64,000 bases of DNA from Arthrobacter pascens. Its GTDB lineage: Bacteria; Actinomycetota; Actinomycetes; Actinomycetales; Micrococcaceae. This document shows, in pieces, positions 42,161-50,065 of this stretch. How positions within the stretch are numbered: the stretch's first letter is position 1; each line of letters begins with the position of its first letter. Below the pieces are notes generated by a model that was not told the origin of the DNA, did not search any database, and saw only the letters and a list, made by a program, of their open reading frames with translations. The stretch spans positions 992,001 to 1,056,000 of the forward strand of contig NZ_JAUSXF010000001.1 of the NCBI RefSeq assembly GCF_030816475.1. Direction: 5' to 3'. The translations under genes and the position numbers were made by a program.

Positions 42161-42352
42161 CTAGAGCTTGTTGGAAATAGTGGTGAAGGCCGTGTTGATC
42201 TGGCCGCCCAGTGTTGCGACGATGGTGACAATCACGGCGGCGATCAGTGCCACGAGAAGGCCGTATTCAACCGCGGTGGCGCCCTTCTCGGAAGAGAAGC
42301 GATCCTTGACCCCGGCGACAAATGCGATCATTGAGACCATGAGAGAAGTCAT
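42161..42352 (-). CDS. flp: Flp-type major pilin, first gene of a tandem pair (locus 2)
   Basis: 63 residues from ATG 42352 with SD AAGGA. Leader of 24 residues, then G24/A25 in SSEKGATAVEYGLLVALIAA and a hydrophobic helix to about residue 50. First pilin gene of locus 2, only 16 bases before the next flp. The mature pilin differs from its neighbour at only a few positions (QINTAFTTISNKL versus QLNTAFTTMSNAL). Confidence 0.93.
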   Translation of the reverse strand: MTSLMVSMIAFVAGVKDRFSSEKGATAVEYGLLVALIAAVIVTIVATLGGQINTAFTTISNKL

Positions 42353-42626
42353 TTTAGTTTCCTTAATTCGATGAAATTGATTGGGATACTTTCAACGAAT
42401 TTCCAGCTGCCCCCATATTTCCTTAGCGGCTGGACTTCGCTAGGAAAAGATTGTCACTGGCGTTCAATGGCAACAATGCGTAGTGGTACTCGACTTTTTG
42501 CTGGCTAATGTACAGGCATACGCGCGACGTGATTTTGAGTACTCAGTTTTTGGCACGGATCAGGAGCAGGTACTACATGGTGCGGGCACAGCGAAGCTCC
42601 CAAAAAGTGAGTGGGGGAGCGTTCGC
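42353..42626 (-). other. gap upstream of the locus 2 pilin genes
   Basis: 274 bases, visibly richer in A/T than the surrounding genes. It probably holds the promoter of the strongly expressed flp genes. I found no convincing -35/-10 pair and no small gene. Confidence 0.5.
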
Positions 42627-43292
42627 TCAACCCCAAATAACTGACACAGCGACGACGGCGGCGAGCATCGACGGACCGTAGGCCACTTCGGCAGGCCTTT
42701 CTTTCAGGTGAAACCTCAACACGAGAGCGGATGCGATTCCTCCGACAATGAAGCCGAGCAGGCCGCCGTACAGCAGTTGGTCCCAACCTAGGTAGCCCAA
42801 GTACAGGCCGACGGGTCCGGCGAGCTTCACGTCGCCCATTCCGATGCCGCCGGGGGTAATAATCGCCAAAATCAAGTAGGAAACGAACAACATCGCGGCG
42901 CCGGCCACCGCACGAAGGAGTTCTGTCCAGTGCGCCCCTGCAAAAACAGGCAGGAGAAACAGGACGAGGCCCGCCAGGAGAAGAGACAGGACTAAGGGAT
43001 TGGGCAGCAAATGAAGCGAAATATCAATTCTTGCGAGTTGAACGCCCAGAACGGCAAGCAGGATAAATGCCGATAGCGCCGGATCGGAGCCAAACCTTAT
43101 GGCAAAGGCTCCACAGATGAATCCGGTGATTATCGCCGTCGTAACTCTGGAAACGGTGGAAGGCAATCCTCCAAGCCGGGGGAGGAGCTTCGCGATAGCC
43201 CACTCGGCGAACGGGGACAGAATGAACCCCAGGAGGCCGAGGCAGGCCACCAAGAGTGTGCCAGCCGAGCCGGCATTGCCCAGAAAAGTCAC
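42627..43292 (-). CDS. tadV: A24-family prepilin peptidase
   Basis: 221 residues from GTG 43292 (SD AGGGGA). A polytopic aspartyl protease that removes Flp/TadE leaders. The catalytic Asp residues are D90 (ARIDISLHLLPNPLV) and D154 (GGIGMGDVKLAG), both in the TFPP motifs. The N-terminal methylase domain of PilD-type enzymes is absent, as in TadV/CpaA. It is the only prepilin peptidase gene for both Tad loci in this window and stands upstream of the locus 2 pilins. Confidence 0.92.
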   Translation of the reverse strand: MTFLGNAGSAGTLLVACLGLLGFILSPFAEWAIAKLLPRLGGLPSTVSRVTTAIITGFICGAFAIRFGSDPALSAFILLAVLGVQLARIDISLHLLPNPLVLSLLLAGLVLFLLPVFAGAHWTELLRAVAGAAMLFVSYLILAIITPGGIGMGDVKLAGPVGLYLGYLGWDQLLYGGLLGFIVGGIASALVLRFHLKERPAEVAYGPSMLAAVVAVSVIWG

Positions 43293-43352
43293 GAAGTCCC
43301 CTGTATGCGTCAGTCCGGCACGTGGCGTGAAGAGCGTCCGGCTACCCCAATT

Positions 43353-43382
43353 TTGACCCTGACGCCCGGTACAAGCTAATAT
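43353..43382 (+). promoter_or_regulatory. strong promoter for rplM-rpsI
   Basis: TTGACC (43353-43358), an 18-base spacer and TAATAT (43377-43382) match the housekeeping sigma consensus well. Transcription would begin near 43389, giving a leader of about 200 bases before the rplM start. Confidence 0.6.
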
Positions 43383-43590
43383 TGGTAGTCGTTGTGCGTG
43401 TCCTTTCTCGATGATGCGTGCCCGCTTGAGAATCCGGTTGCAGGATGACTACTCAACGAGCACATTCGGGACCTCAGGATGACTGGTTACATGGAGCCCT
43501 CACCTCTGTTCCGGTAGCGCATAGATAGTAGGTGCACACGCTTGAGTGACACCTAAACAAGAACGCCAGAACAAGAACGAGGCAAAAACC

Positions 43591-44034
43591 GTGCGTACGT
43601 ACACCCCGAAGCCCGGCGATATCAACCGCCAGTGGCACGTCATTGACGCCACAGACGTTGTCCTTGGTCGTCTTGCGAGCCAGACCGCAATCCTGCTGCG
43701 CGGCAAGCACAAGGCCACCTTTGCGTCCCACATGGACATGGGCGACTTCGTCATCATCATCAACGCCGAGAAGGTAGCCCTGACCGGCGCCAAGCTGGAG
43801 CAGAAGCGCGCTTACCGCCACTCCGGTTACCCGGGCGGCCTGACCTCCGTCAACTATGCGGAACTCCTGGAATCCAACCCGGTCCGCGCCGTTGAGAAGG
43901 CCATCAAGGGCATGCTCCCCAAGAACTCCCTCGCTGCACAGCAGCTGGGCAAGCTGAAGGTGTACCGCGGTGCAGAGCACCCGCATGCCGCCCAGCAGCC
44001 CAAGACTTTCGAAATTACCCAGGTCGCCCAGTAG
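43591..44034 (+). CDS. rplM: 50S ribosomal protein L13
   Basis: 147 residues from GTG 43591 (ACGAGG upstream). L13 is an early 50S assembly protein. [40 protein letters not shown] and [20 protein letters not shown] are diagnostic. An open frame to 43546 exists, but it adds residues not seen in L13. It is co-transcribed with rpsI, 38 bases downstream, and is now separated from truA by the Tad island. Confidence 0.98.
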   Translation: MRTYTPKPGDINRQWHVIDATDVVLGRLASQTAILLRGKHKATFASHMDMGDFVIIINAEKVALTGAKLEQKRAYRHSGYPGGLTSVNYAELLESNPVRAVEKAIKGMLPKNSLAAQQLGKLKVYRGAEHPHAAQQPKTFEITQVAQ

Positions 44035-44072
44035 TCCTGGCCACCAAACAACTTATCTATACAAGGAGAATC

Positions 44073-44579
44073 GTGGCTCAGAACGAAGAGACCACCGAAG
44101 CCGTTGAGGCTGAGGAAACCCTGACCAGCTACACCTCGGAAAGCGGAGCTGCCGAGGCTGCTGCGCCGAAGAAGGAGCGCCCGGCCCTGACCGTGGCCGG
44201 CGCAGCTGTTGGCCGCCGCAAGGAAGCCGTTGCACGCGTTCGCGTTGTGCCGGGTTCCGGCAAGTGGACCATCAACGGCCGCGAGCTGGCAAACTACTTC
44301 CCGAACAAGCTGCACCAGCAGGACGTCAACGAGCCCTTCAAGATCCTCGATCTTGACGGTGCCTATGACGTCATCGCCCGCATCCACGGCGGCGGCATCT
44401 CCGGCCAGGCCGGTGCGCTGCGCCTCGGCATCGCCCGTTCACTCAACGAGATCGACGTCGAGAACAACCGCGCCATCCTGAAGAAGGCCGGTTACCTGTC
44501 CCGTGACGCCCGCGTCATCGAGCGCAAGAAGGCCGGTCTCAAGAAGGCCCGTAAGGCTCAGCAGTACTCCAAGCGCTAA
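44073..44579 (+). CDS. rpsI: 30S ribosomal protein S9
   Basis: 168 residues from GTG 44073 with SD AAGGAG. S9's C-terminal tail touches the P-site tRNA. The core is [40 protein letters not shown] and the C-terminal [12 protein letters not shown]. About 35 acidic Glu/Ala/Thr-rich residues extend the N terminus compared with E. coli. Last gene of the operon, followed by a classical terminator. Confidence 0.98.
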   Translation: MAQNEETTEAVEAEETLTSYTSESGAAEAAAPKKERPALTVAGAAVGRRKEAVARVRVVPGSGKWTINGRELANYFPNKLHQQDVNEPFKILDLDGAYDVIARIHGGGISGQAGALRLGIARSLNEIDVENNRAILKKAGYLSRDARVIERKKAGLKKARKAQQYSKR

Positions 44580-44591
44580 TCCCGCTTTCAC

Positions 44592-44633
44592 GGAAGCCCG
44601 TCCCGCCGTTTTGGTGGGATGGGCTTCCTTTTT
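44592..44633 (+). terminator. intrinsic terminator of rplM-rpsI
   Basis: GGAAGCCCGTCCCGCC (44592-44607) pairs with GGTGGGATGGGCTTCC (44613-44628) with G-T pairs, followed by five T. A complete Rho-independent terminator, 10 bases before the end of the converging glycosyltransferase gene. Confidence 0.85.
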
Positions 44634-44642
44634 GGTGGTTTG

Positions 44643-46493
44643 TCAGGAATTCGGGAGCCGCAGGCGAAGATCGAAGACGTCCATCTCACCTATCTGGATG
44701 TGTGCAAAATGTTCTCGAACCCAGTTAGTCACCTCGTCGGCGAACCCAGCTTCGGCCTGGATATCGTGAGAGTCGTGCCGAACAAGGTAGTAGCGGATCT
44801 GGCCCGATTCAATGTAATTGCTGAACTGGGAAACGCTCGGATATGGTGTACCTCCGTTGAAACCTCCGACGGGCATGACCGGCCGTTGCAGGGTGAGCTG
44901 ATACTGTGCAGCGTTCAGGGCGCCGGGAGAAGCTGCAGCCCAGCGTGACGCGGGATTGTCTGCCTGCCGAAGGAATGCTACAACTTGGGGATCGGCCAAG
45001 TGACCCAGTGCCGTTCCCCTCGTACTTTCGGTGTTGCCATCCGGCCAAAGCGACGGGTCAGGCGAGTCGAGAACCGCGTGGCTCCCGACCATGGATGCGG
45101 CGGGGGAGACTCCAGTGTGAGCGCTGGCTATGGCGGAAACTGAGAACAACAGCGGCCCGAAGCCACAGGTAGCCACAAGAGAGACAACCAAAAAACGGCG
45201 TGCCCTATGGTTCCGGAGGCGAAATACGGTTAATTCGCAGCCGACAAGGCAGAAGGCCAAGACAACCAAGGCAAGAACAGGGCCGAAGGGTGATGAGTTT
45301 GAGAGATAACCAAAGGCGACGATACCGCAGACTAATACCGCTGACGCTGCAACGAGCCGAAACGGTACCCACCTCTGGGCCGGGCGGAGCATTTCCCAAG
45401 TTGCCCCGATGACCATCGCGATTGGAGGAGCGATTGCAATCAGGTAGTAGGCGTGTACCACGCCTCCCATGAAACTGAAAGTGACCCAATAGCTGAGTAT
45501 CCATCCTCCGGAAAAAAGCAGAGTCGCACGCCTTGCGTCGCAGCGAGGCTGAAATCGCAAGAGGACCAGCGTGGCGGCAAGAAGAAGGACCGCTGCCGGC
45601 AACAACCACGCCCCCTGGCTGCCGAAGGACGAATACTGTATGAGCCTCAAAAGCCCCGGGGGTGCAGCTTCCTGTCCTGGGGTCCCGCCGCCAGCAGATC
45701 CCAGGATCCTCCCCAAGCCATTCTGTCTGAGGAGTACTTCAACAAAGCTGTTGCTGAACGAGCCGCCTGCATAGGGTCTGGATTCTTGAGGTGTGGCTTC
45801 GGCAATGACCACCCACCATCCTGCCGCGGCGGCGACAGTGGCCAGACCTGCCACCAGCTGTAAGAACCGCCGCTTAAGCTGGCCCGGGCCTGAGTACAAG
45901 TACACCCCGCCCAGTGTGGGAAGGAGCAGTAGCGCCTGAGCGGACTTTGTCAGGAAGGCAGCTCCAATAACCGCCCCCGTGCCCAGCACCCACTGCCACC
46001 GCCCATCTTCGCAGGCACGGATCATGAGGTAGGTCGCGAGAGTCAGAAGAAAGGTGAGGAGAGCATCTGGATTGTTATAGCGAAACATCACTGCAGCGGC
46101 AGGAGTAAGCAGCAGGACAGTGCCGGCTATCATGGCAGAACTATGCCGAAAGTGCCGGCGGACGGTGAAATAGGTAAGGACTACGGTTCCGACACCGAGA
46201 AGGGCTTGCGGCCCCAAGAGACTCCATGAGCTGAGGCCAAACAGCCGCACTGACAATGACGATAACCAGATGCTGGCCGGCAACTTGTCCACCGTGATGG
46301 CGTTGCCGCCGTCCGAAGACCCGAAGAAGAATGCCTCCCAGTTGACAGCGCCGGCCTGAGCTGCTGCAGCATAGTACCCATTGCCCCAGCCGTTGGAATC
46401 CAGTCGCCAGAAAAACATGATCCCGGCAGCAGTGACGAGGGCCGCAAGGCCGAGCGCATCTCCACGTTTCACAGGCATGCCCCCAATGTTCAT
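44643..46493 (-). CDS. GT39-type polytopic membrane glycosyltransferase
   Basis: 616 residues from ATG 46493 (alternatives: TTG 46592 or ATG 46478; none has a strong SD). About 12-13 membrane segments. The first outer loop has WGNGYYAAAAQAGAVNWEAF followed by GGNAITVDKLPASIWLSSLS, the ArnT/PMT-type motif with the catalytic acidic residue region. A C-terminal outer domain contains PVMPVGGFNGGTPYPSVSQF and SGQIRYYLVRHD, typical of YkcB-like enzymes. Such proteins transfer sugars from polyprenyl-phosphate donors outside the membrane; the acceptor is unknown. It lies between rpsI and glmM. Confidence 0.87.
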   Translation of the reverse strand: MNIGGMPVKRGDALGLAALVTAAGIMFFWRLDSNGWGNGYYAAAAQAGAVNWEAFFFGSSDGGNAITVDKLPASIWLSSLSVRLFGLSSWSLLGPQALLGVGTVVLTYFTVRRHFRHSSAMIAGTVLLLTPAAAVMFRYNNPDALLTFLLTLATYLMIRACEDGRWQWVLGTGAVIGAAFLTKSAQALLLLPTLGGVYLYSGPGQLKRRFLQLVAGLATVAAAAGWWVVIAEATPQESRPYAGGSFSNSFVEVLLRQNGLGRILGSAGGGTPGQEAAPPGLLRLIQYSSFGSQGAWLLPAAVLLLAATLVLLRFQPRCDARRATLLFSGGWILSYWVTFSFMGGVVHAYYLIAIAPPIAMVIGATWEMLRPAQRWVPFRLVAASAVLVCGIVAFGYLSNSSPFGPVLALVVLAFCLVGCELTVFRLRNHRARRFLVVSLVATCGFGPLLFSVSAIASAHTGVSPAASMVGSHAVLDSPDPSLWPDGNTESTRGTALGHLADPQVVAFLRQADNPASRWAAASPGALNAAQYQLTLQRPVMPVGGFNGGTPYPSVSQFSNYIESGQIRYYLVRHDSHDIQAEAGFADEVTNWVREHFAHIQIGEMDVFDLRLRLPNS

Positions 46494-46627
46494 AACTCTG
46501 CTGCCGGTACGGGGAATCCCGAAGGCTATGTAGGTGAAGATACATGAGGCAGGTGCGGCGGACCACACGCACCACACGAAAACCGCAAGCAATGGAAGCC
46601 ATCGGACGGCACGCTCACGGCATCCTC

Positions 46628-46633
46628 TACACT
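46628..46633 (+). promoter_or_regulatory. -10 box of a probable leaderless glmM promoter
   Basis: TACACT ends 7 bases before the glmM ATG (46641). No SD precedes that ATG. This is the standard actinobacterial leaderless arrangement, with the transcript starting at the ATG. Confidence 0.65.
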
Positions 46634-46640
46634 TGACCCG

Positions 46641-48002
46641 ATGTCTAGATTATTTGGAACAGATGGTGTCCGGGGCCTGGCTAACGGCCTGTTGACAGCG
46701 GAGCTGGCGATGCAGCTGGCCCAGGCGGCCGCCGTTGTGCTCGGTCATGACCGCAACACCAACGGCACCCGGCCCCGCGCTGTGGTGGCTCGTGACCCCC
46801 GAGCCAGCGGGGAATTCATTGCCGCTGCCGTTGAGGCCGGGCTCTCAAGCTCGGGCATCGACGTATACGACGCCGGTGTCCTCCCGACGCCGGCGGCGGC
46901 CTATCTCGTGGCTGACTTGGACGCCGATTTCGGCGTGATGATCTCCGCCTCGCACAATCCGGCACCGGACAACGGCATCAAATTCTTTGCCCGTGGCGGC
47001 CAGAAGCTCCCGGACGACGTCGAGGACGCCATCGAGGAACGGCTGGGGACCGAGCCGGCCCGGCCGGTCGGGGCGGACGTAGGGCGCATCCAGCGGTTCT
47101 CGGATGCTGAGGACCGCTACGTCGTCCACCTGCTCCGCACCCTCCCGCACCGCCTCGAGGGGCTGAAAGTGGTCCTGGACTGCGCCCACGGTGCCGCGAG
47201 CGGCTGCTCACCTCAGGTCTTCAAAGACGCCGGCGCCGATGTCGTGGTCATTGGCGCGGATCCCGACGGACACAACATCAACGACGGCGTTGGTTCCACC
47301 CACCTGGGCCCGTTGAAGGCCGCAGTGGTGCAGCACGGAGCGGACCTCGGCATCGCGCATGACGGCGACGCCGACCGCTGCCTCGCTGTAGACCACGAAG
47401 GCAACGAGGTGGACGGCGACCAGATCATGGCCATCCTGGCCGTGGCGCTGAAAGCCTCCGGCAGGCTCAAGGACGACGTCCTGGTCGCCACGGTGATGAG
47501 CAATCTGGGCCTGAAGATCGCGCTCCGCGAAGCAGGTATCAGCCTCCGCGAAACTGCCGTGGGGGACCGCTACGTCCTTGAAGGCATGCGCGACGGCGGC
47601 TACAACCTTGGCGGTGAACAGTCCGGTCACGTGATTTTTGCCGACTACGCCACCACGGGCGATGGCATCCTAACGGGCCTCCAGTTAGCAGCGCAGATCG
47701 CCTTGACGGGACGTTCCCTTAAGCAGCTTGCTACCGTGATGACAAAACTCCCGCAGGTATTGATTAATGTCGCGGGTGTGGACCGCACCCGCGTGAACCA
47801 TTCGGAGGCGCTGTCACAGGCAGTGTCCGCCGCTGAGGCCGAACTCGGCGAAACTGGACGTGTGCTGCTGCGACCGTCGGGAACCGAACCCGTAGTACGC
47901 GTCATGGTGGAGGCAGCCGACGAGGCGACTGCCCAAGCGATCGCCGAACGCCTTACCCAGATTGTCCGCACCGAGTTGGCGCTGGAGCTCGTCAGGGACT
48001 GA
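46641..48002 (+). CDS. glmM: phosphoglucosamine mutase
   Basis: 453 residues. Converts glucosamine-6-phosphate to glucosamine-1-phosphate for UDP-GlcNAc and peptidoglycan. The active-site phosphoserine is S104 in [17 protein letters not shown]; the metal loop is [10 protein letters not shown], the sugar loop [10 protein letters not shown] and the phosphate-binding [15 protein letters not shown]. The ATG has no SD but a TANNNT box 7 bases upstream. With glmS 4 kb downstream, two steps of amino-sugar synthesis are in this window. Confidence 0.98.
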   Translation: MSRLFGTDGVRGLANGLLTAELAMQLAQAAAVVLGHDRNTNGTRPRAVVARDPRASGEFIAAAVEAGLSSSGIDVYDAGVLPTPAAAYLVADLDADFGVMISASHNPAPDNGIKFFARGGQKLPDDVEDAIEERLGTEPARPVGADVGRIQRFSDAEDRYVVHLLRTLPHRLEGLKVVLDCAHGAASGCSPQVFKDAGADVVVIGADPDGHNINDGVGSTHLGPLKAAVVQHGADLGIAHDGDADRCLAVDHEGNEVDGDQIMAILAVALKASGRLKDDVLVATVMSNLGLKIALREAGISLRETAVGDRYVLEGMRDGGYNLGGEQSGHVIFADYATTGDGILTGLQLAAQIALTGRSLKQLATVMTKLPQVLINVAGVDRTRVNHSEALSQAVSAAEAELGETGRVLLRPSGTEPVVRVMVEAADEATAQAIAERLTQIVRTELALELVRD

Positions 48003-48021
48003 TCCTGAAACGGATAAACAG

Positions 48022-48055
48022 AAATGGCCCGCCTCTCAACAGAGGCAGGCCATTT
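48022..48055. terminator. bidirectional terminator between glmM and mscL
   Basis: AAATGGCC-C-GCCTCT (48022-48036), loop CAAC, AGAGGC-A-GGCCATTT (48041-48055): a 15-bp stem with one mismatch, A-rich before and T-rich after, so it can work in both directions. Confidence 0.8.
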
Positions 48056-48070
48056 TCGCTGCACACGTTG

Positions 48071-48460
48071 TCAGGGCTGCCGAGCCTGCAGCGCATCCCG
48101 GATTTCGGTGAGCAGGGCGATCTGCGGGTCTTCCGCAGCTTCTTCCTTCACGTCCTTGTCGATTCCGAGCTTGCGGTTGCGGAGCGCGATCATGTGGTTC
48201 ATCGGCAGCACCACCACGAAGTAGATCGCGGCGGCCACCAGCACGAACGAAATGACTGCGGAGATGACGGATCCGTACATGAATCCCTCCCATTGCATTT
48301 CTTCGATGCCCTTGGCACTGAACAGACGTCCGATGAGCGGCGTCAGCAGGCCCTGGACAATAGAGGTCACGACAGAGCTGAAAGCAGCACCCATCACGAC
48401 GGCGACGGCAAGGTCAACGACGTTGCCCTTCATAATGAAATTCTTGAATCCTGTGAGCAT
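48071..48460 (-). CDS. mscL: large-conductance mechanosensitive channel
   Basis: 129 residues from ATG 48460. Forms a pentameric safety valve that opens on osmotic down-shock. MLTGFKNFIMKGNVVDLAVA is the canonical N-terminal helix and TM1 start, and ISFVLVAAAIYFVVVLPMNH is TM2. The C-terminal helix contains EEAAEDPQIALLTEIRDAL. An upstream GTG adding three residues is less likely, because a leaderless-type -10 box fits ATG 48460. Confidence 0.97.
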   Translation of the reverse strand: MLTGFKNFIMKGNVVDLAVAVVMGAAFSSVVTSIVQGLLTPLIGRLFSAKGIEEMQWEGFMYGSVISAVISFVLVAAAIYFVVVLPMNHMIALRNRKLGIDKDVKEEAAEDPQIALLTEIRDALQARQP

Positions 48461-48467
48461 GACAACC

Positions 48468-48473
48468 ACGGTA
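48468..48473 (-). promoter_or_regulatory. -10 box of a probable leaderless mscL promoter
   Basis: On the minus strand TACCGT is followed by 7 bases (GGTTGTC) and then the mscL ATG. No SD is present. Confidence 0.55.
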
Positions 48474-48587
48474 GCCCACGGGGGTGGAGCCCAGATGGCG
48501 GATTTGTCGATTCCCGGAGAACGTGTCGTGCGCTAAGTCAGTGCGCTACGTGTTGTACGGCCATTCGATTCGCCGAGGGGTGGTCAA

Positions 48588-49985
48588 TTATCGGCCCGCT
48601 TCTGGCTGACCTTCAATCTTGGGCACGGGCTTCACCGGCCGCGGCTGTGCGGAATTTCGATTGACCTTGCTGCTCGCTAGGCTTTCCGTGCGATTGGGTT
48701 GGAGTGCTTTAAGCGATTCAAACCATATGAGGGCCAAGGGTATGGCAGACCACGGTGCATCGATGACTGCAAGTGGCCAAGGGAGGGGAGCCGCTGCCAA
48801 ATGAAGGACGGGCACCATCCACAAGAGGATAAAGGCGGCTGTAGAAGCTACACGAATCAACGGTGATGGCCGCCGCTGGAGGAGGTAAAGGATGATTGGA
48901 ATGAAGAGAACTGCATCATAAGTGGCTAGGTGCGGCGAAAAGGTGGCCGTCGTTGCCAGAGTTGCGATCCATATTGCCTGAGCCTCGACCAGTTGCCCGC
49001 GGAGCCTGTGCAGCCAGAGGAGCAGTATTCCAGCTCCCACTGGGAGTGCTGAGGTCGTCAGTACCGGTGCCAGCACGCTGCCCCAAGCCGGCGGAAGTAG
49101 CGCCTGCACAAGAGAAGGTAGGCCTACCATCTTCCATGCTTGACCCTGCTGAACGTGATCCAAATACAGGGGACCCGAAAGCGTGGCAACCCATTGATAC
49201 AGACCCTCACCTCCGACTATTCCCAGTGAGATGCCCATGAGAAGGGCGCAGACCGCCACAAAGGCGGCAAGGGCCCGGTAGTTCCGGGTAGCCAAAAGGA
49301 CGAGCGGCACCAGGACGACAAGCTGAGGCTTGGCAAGGCCTAAGCCCAACACGGCTCCGGCCCAGAAAGAGTGACGGCTGATGAGCAACCGAATGCCGGC
49401 TAGCCACGCTGCGAGGATGAACGCAGAGTCCTGGCCGCTGCCGAGTATTTCAAAGACCACAGGTGATGCTAGGACCGCGATGACCACGAGGCTCCGCTTT
49501 CGAAGTATTAGTCCTGGCGCGAGAGACTTCAAACTTAGGGTGGTGCAGACGATCAGAGAGGCGCTCAAGATCAGCCAGACCAGCCCGCTCAGACCGTAGG
49601 GGAGGAGAGCCAAGGGGGCGTAGAAAGCGGCGACGAATGGGGGGGAGACAAACCACGAGAAGTCTACTTCCGTGCCGAGGGCATTCTTTTGGAACTCGTG
49701 CTGAATTTCAGGGTCATAAAGGTCCGTCGAATCCCCGAGAAGTAGCAGGCCCCCTCCACTCCAATGGGCCAGGTAGTCGGGCAAAAATGCACCCTGGACT
49801 GTGGGGTCCATTACCCGGACAAGCGAGGAGATTGTCAGGCCAAGCAGGGACGCGGCCAAGAATATTCTTGGGTATATTCGCACCCGATCCGGTGTGATAA
49901 GGCTGTCTAGCTTGCGCGTGAACAGGGCAGCACTTAGCTTGCCCGGTTCAACAAGAACGGCCTTTACCCTTCTGGTTCCCCACAT
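48588..49985 (-). CDS. GT87/DUF2029-like polytopic membrane protein
   Basis: 465 residues from ATG 49985. About 10-11 membrane segments. The first outer loop AHWSGGGLLLLGDSTDLYDP and the later SWFVSPPFVAAFYAPLALLP and GLGLAKPQLVVLVPLVLL resemble GT87 (DUF2029) polyprenyl-phosphate-dependent mannosyltransferases of actinobacteria that act on phosphatidylinositol mannosides or related lipids. A very long open frame continues to 50936, but that part is antisense-frame shadow of the carboxypeptidase gene. A TATTCT box lies 8 bases before this ATG. The substrate is unknown. Confidence 0.78.
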   Translation of the reverse strand: MWGTRRVKAVLVEPGKLSAALFTRKLDSLITPDRVRIYPRIFLAASLLGLTISSLVRVMDPTVQGAFLPDYLAHWSGGGLLLLGDSTDLYDPEIQHEFQKNALGTEVDFSWFVSPPFVAAFYAPLALLPYGLSGLVWLILSASLIVCTTLSLKSLAPGLILRKRSLVVIAVLASPVVFEILGSGQDSAFILAAWLAGIRLLISRHSFWAGAVLGLGLAKPQLVVLVPLVLLATRNYRALAAFVAVCALLMGISLGIVGGEGLYQWVATLSGPLYLDHVQQGQAWKMVGLPSLVQALLPPAWGSVLAPVLTTSALPVGAGILLLWLHRLRGQLVEAQAIWIATLATTATFSPHLATYDAVLFIPIILYLLQRRPSPLIRVASTAAFILLWMVPVLHLAAAPLPWPLAVIDAPWSAIPLALIWFESLKALQPNRTESLASSKVNRNSAQPRPVKPVPKIEGQPEAGR

Positions 49986-49993
49986 GGATAGTG

Positions 49994-49999
49994 AGAATA
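49994..49999 (-). promoter_or_regulatory. possible leaderless -10 box for the GT87-like gene
   Basis: TATTCT on the minus strand, 8 bases before ATG 49985. Slightly wider than the 6-7 bases at the other leaderless candidates; no SD is present. Confidence 0.35.
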
Positions 50000-50065
50000 C
50001 ATGCCCAGGACTCTTGGTGAGGACAGCAGGGAGCAGATCTCGGCCAGGCTCGAAGAACTTGTCGT

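Noticed and set aside
42161..42231. flp frame extended upstream of 42144 into the preceding flp gene
   Set aside because: It would overlap the neighbouring pilin gene, and ATG 42144 gives the same 24-residue leader as the other Flp proteins.
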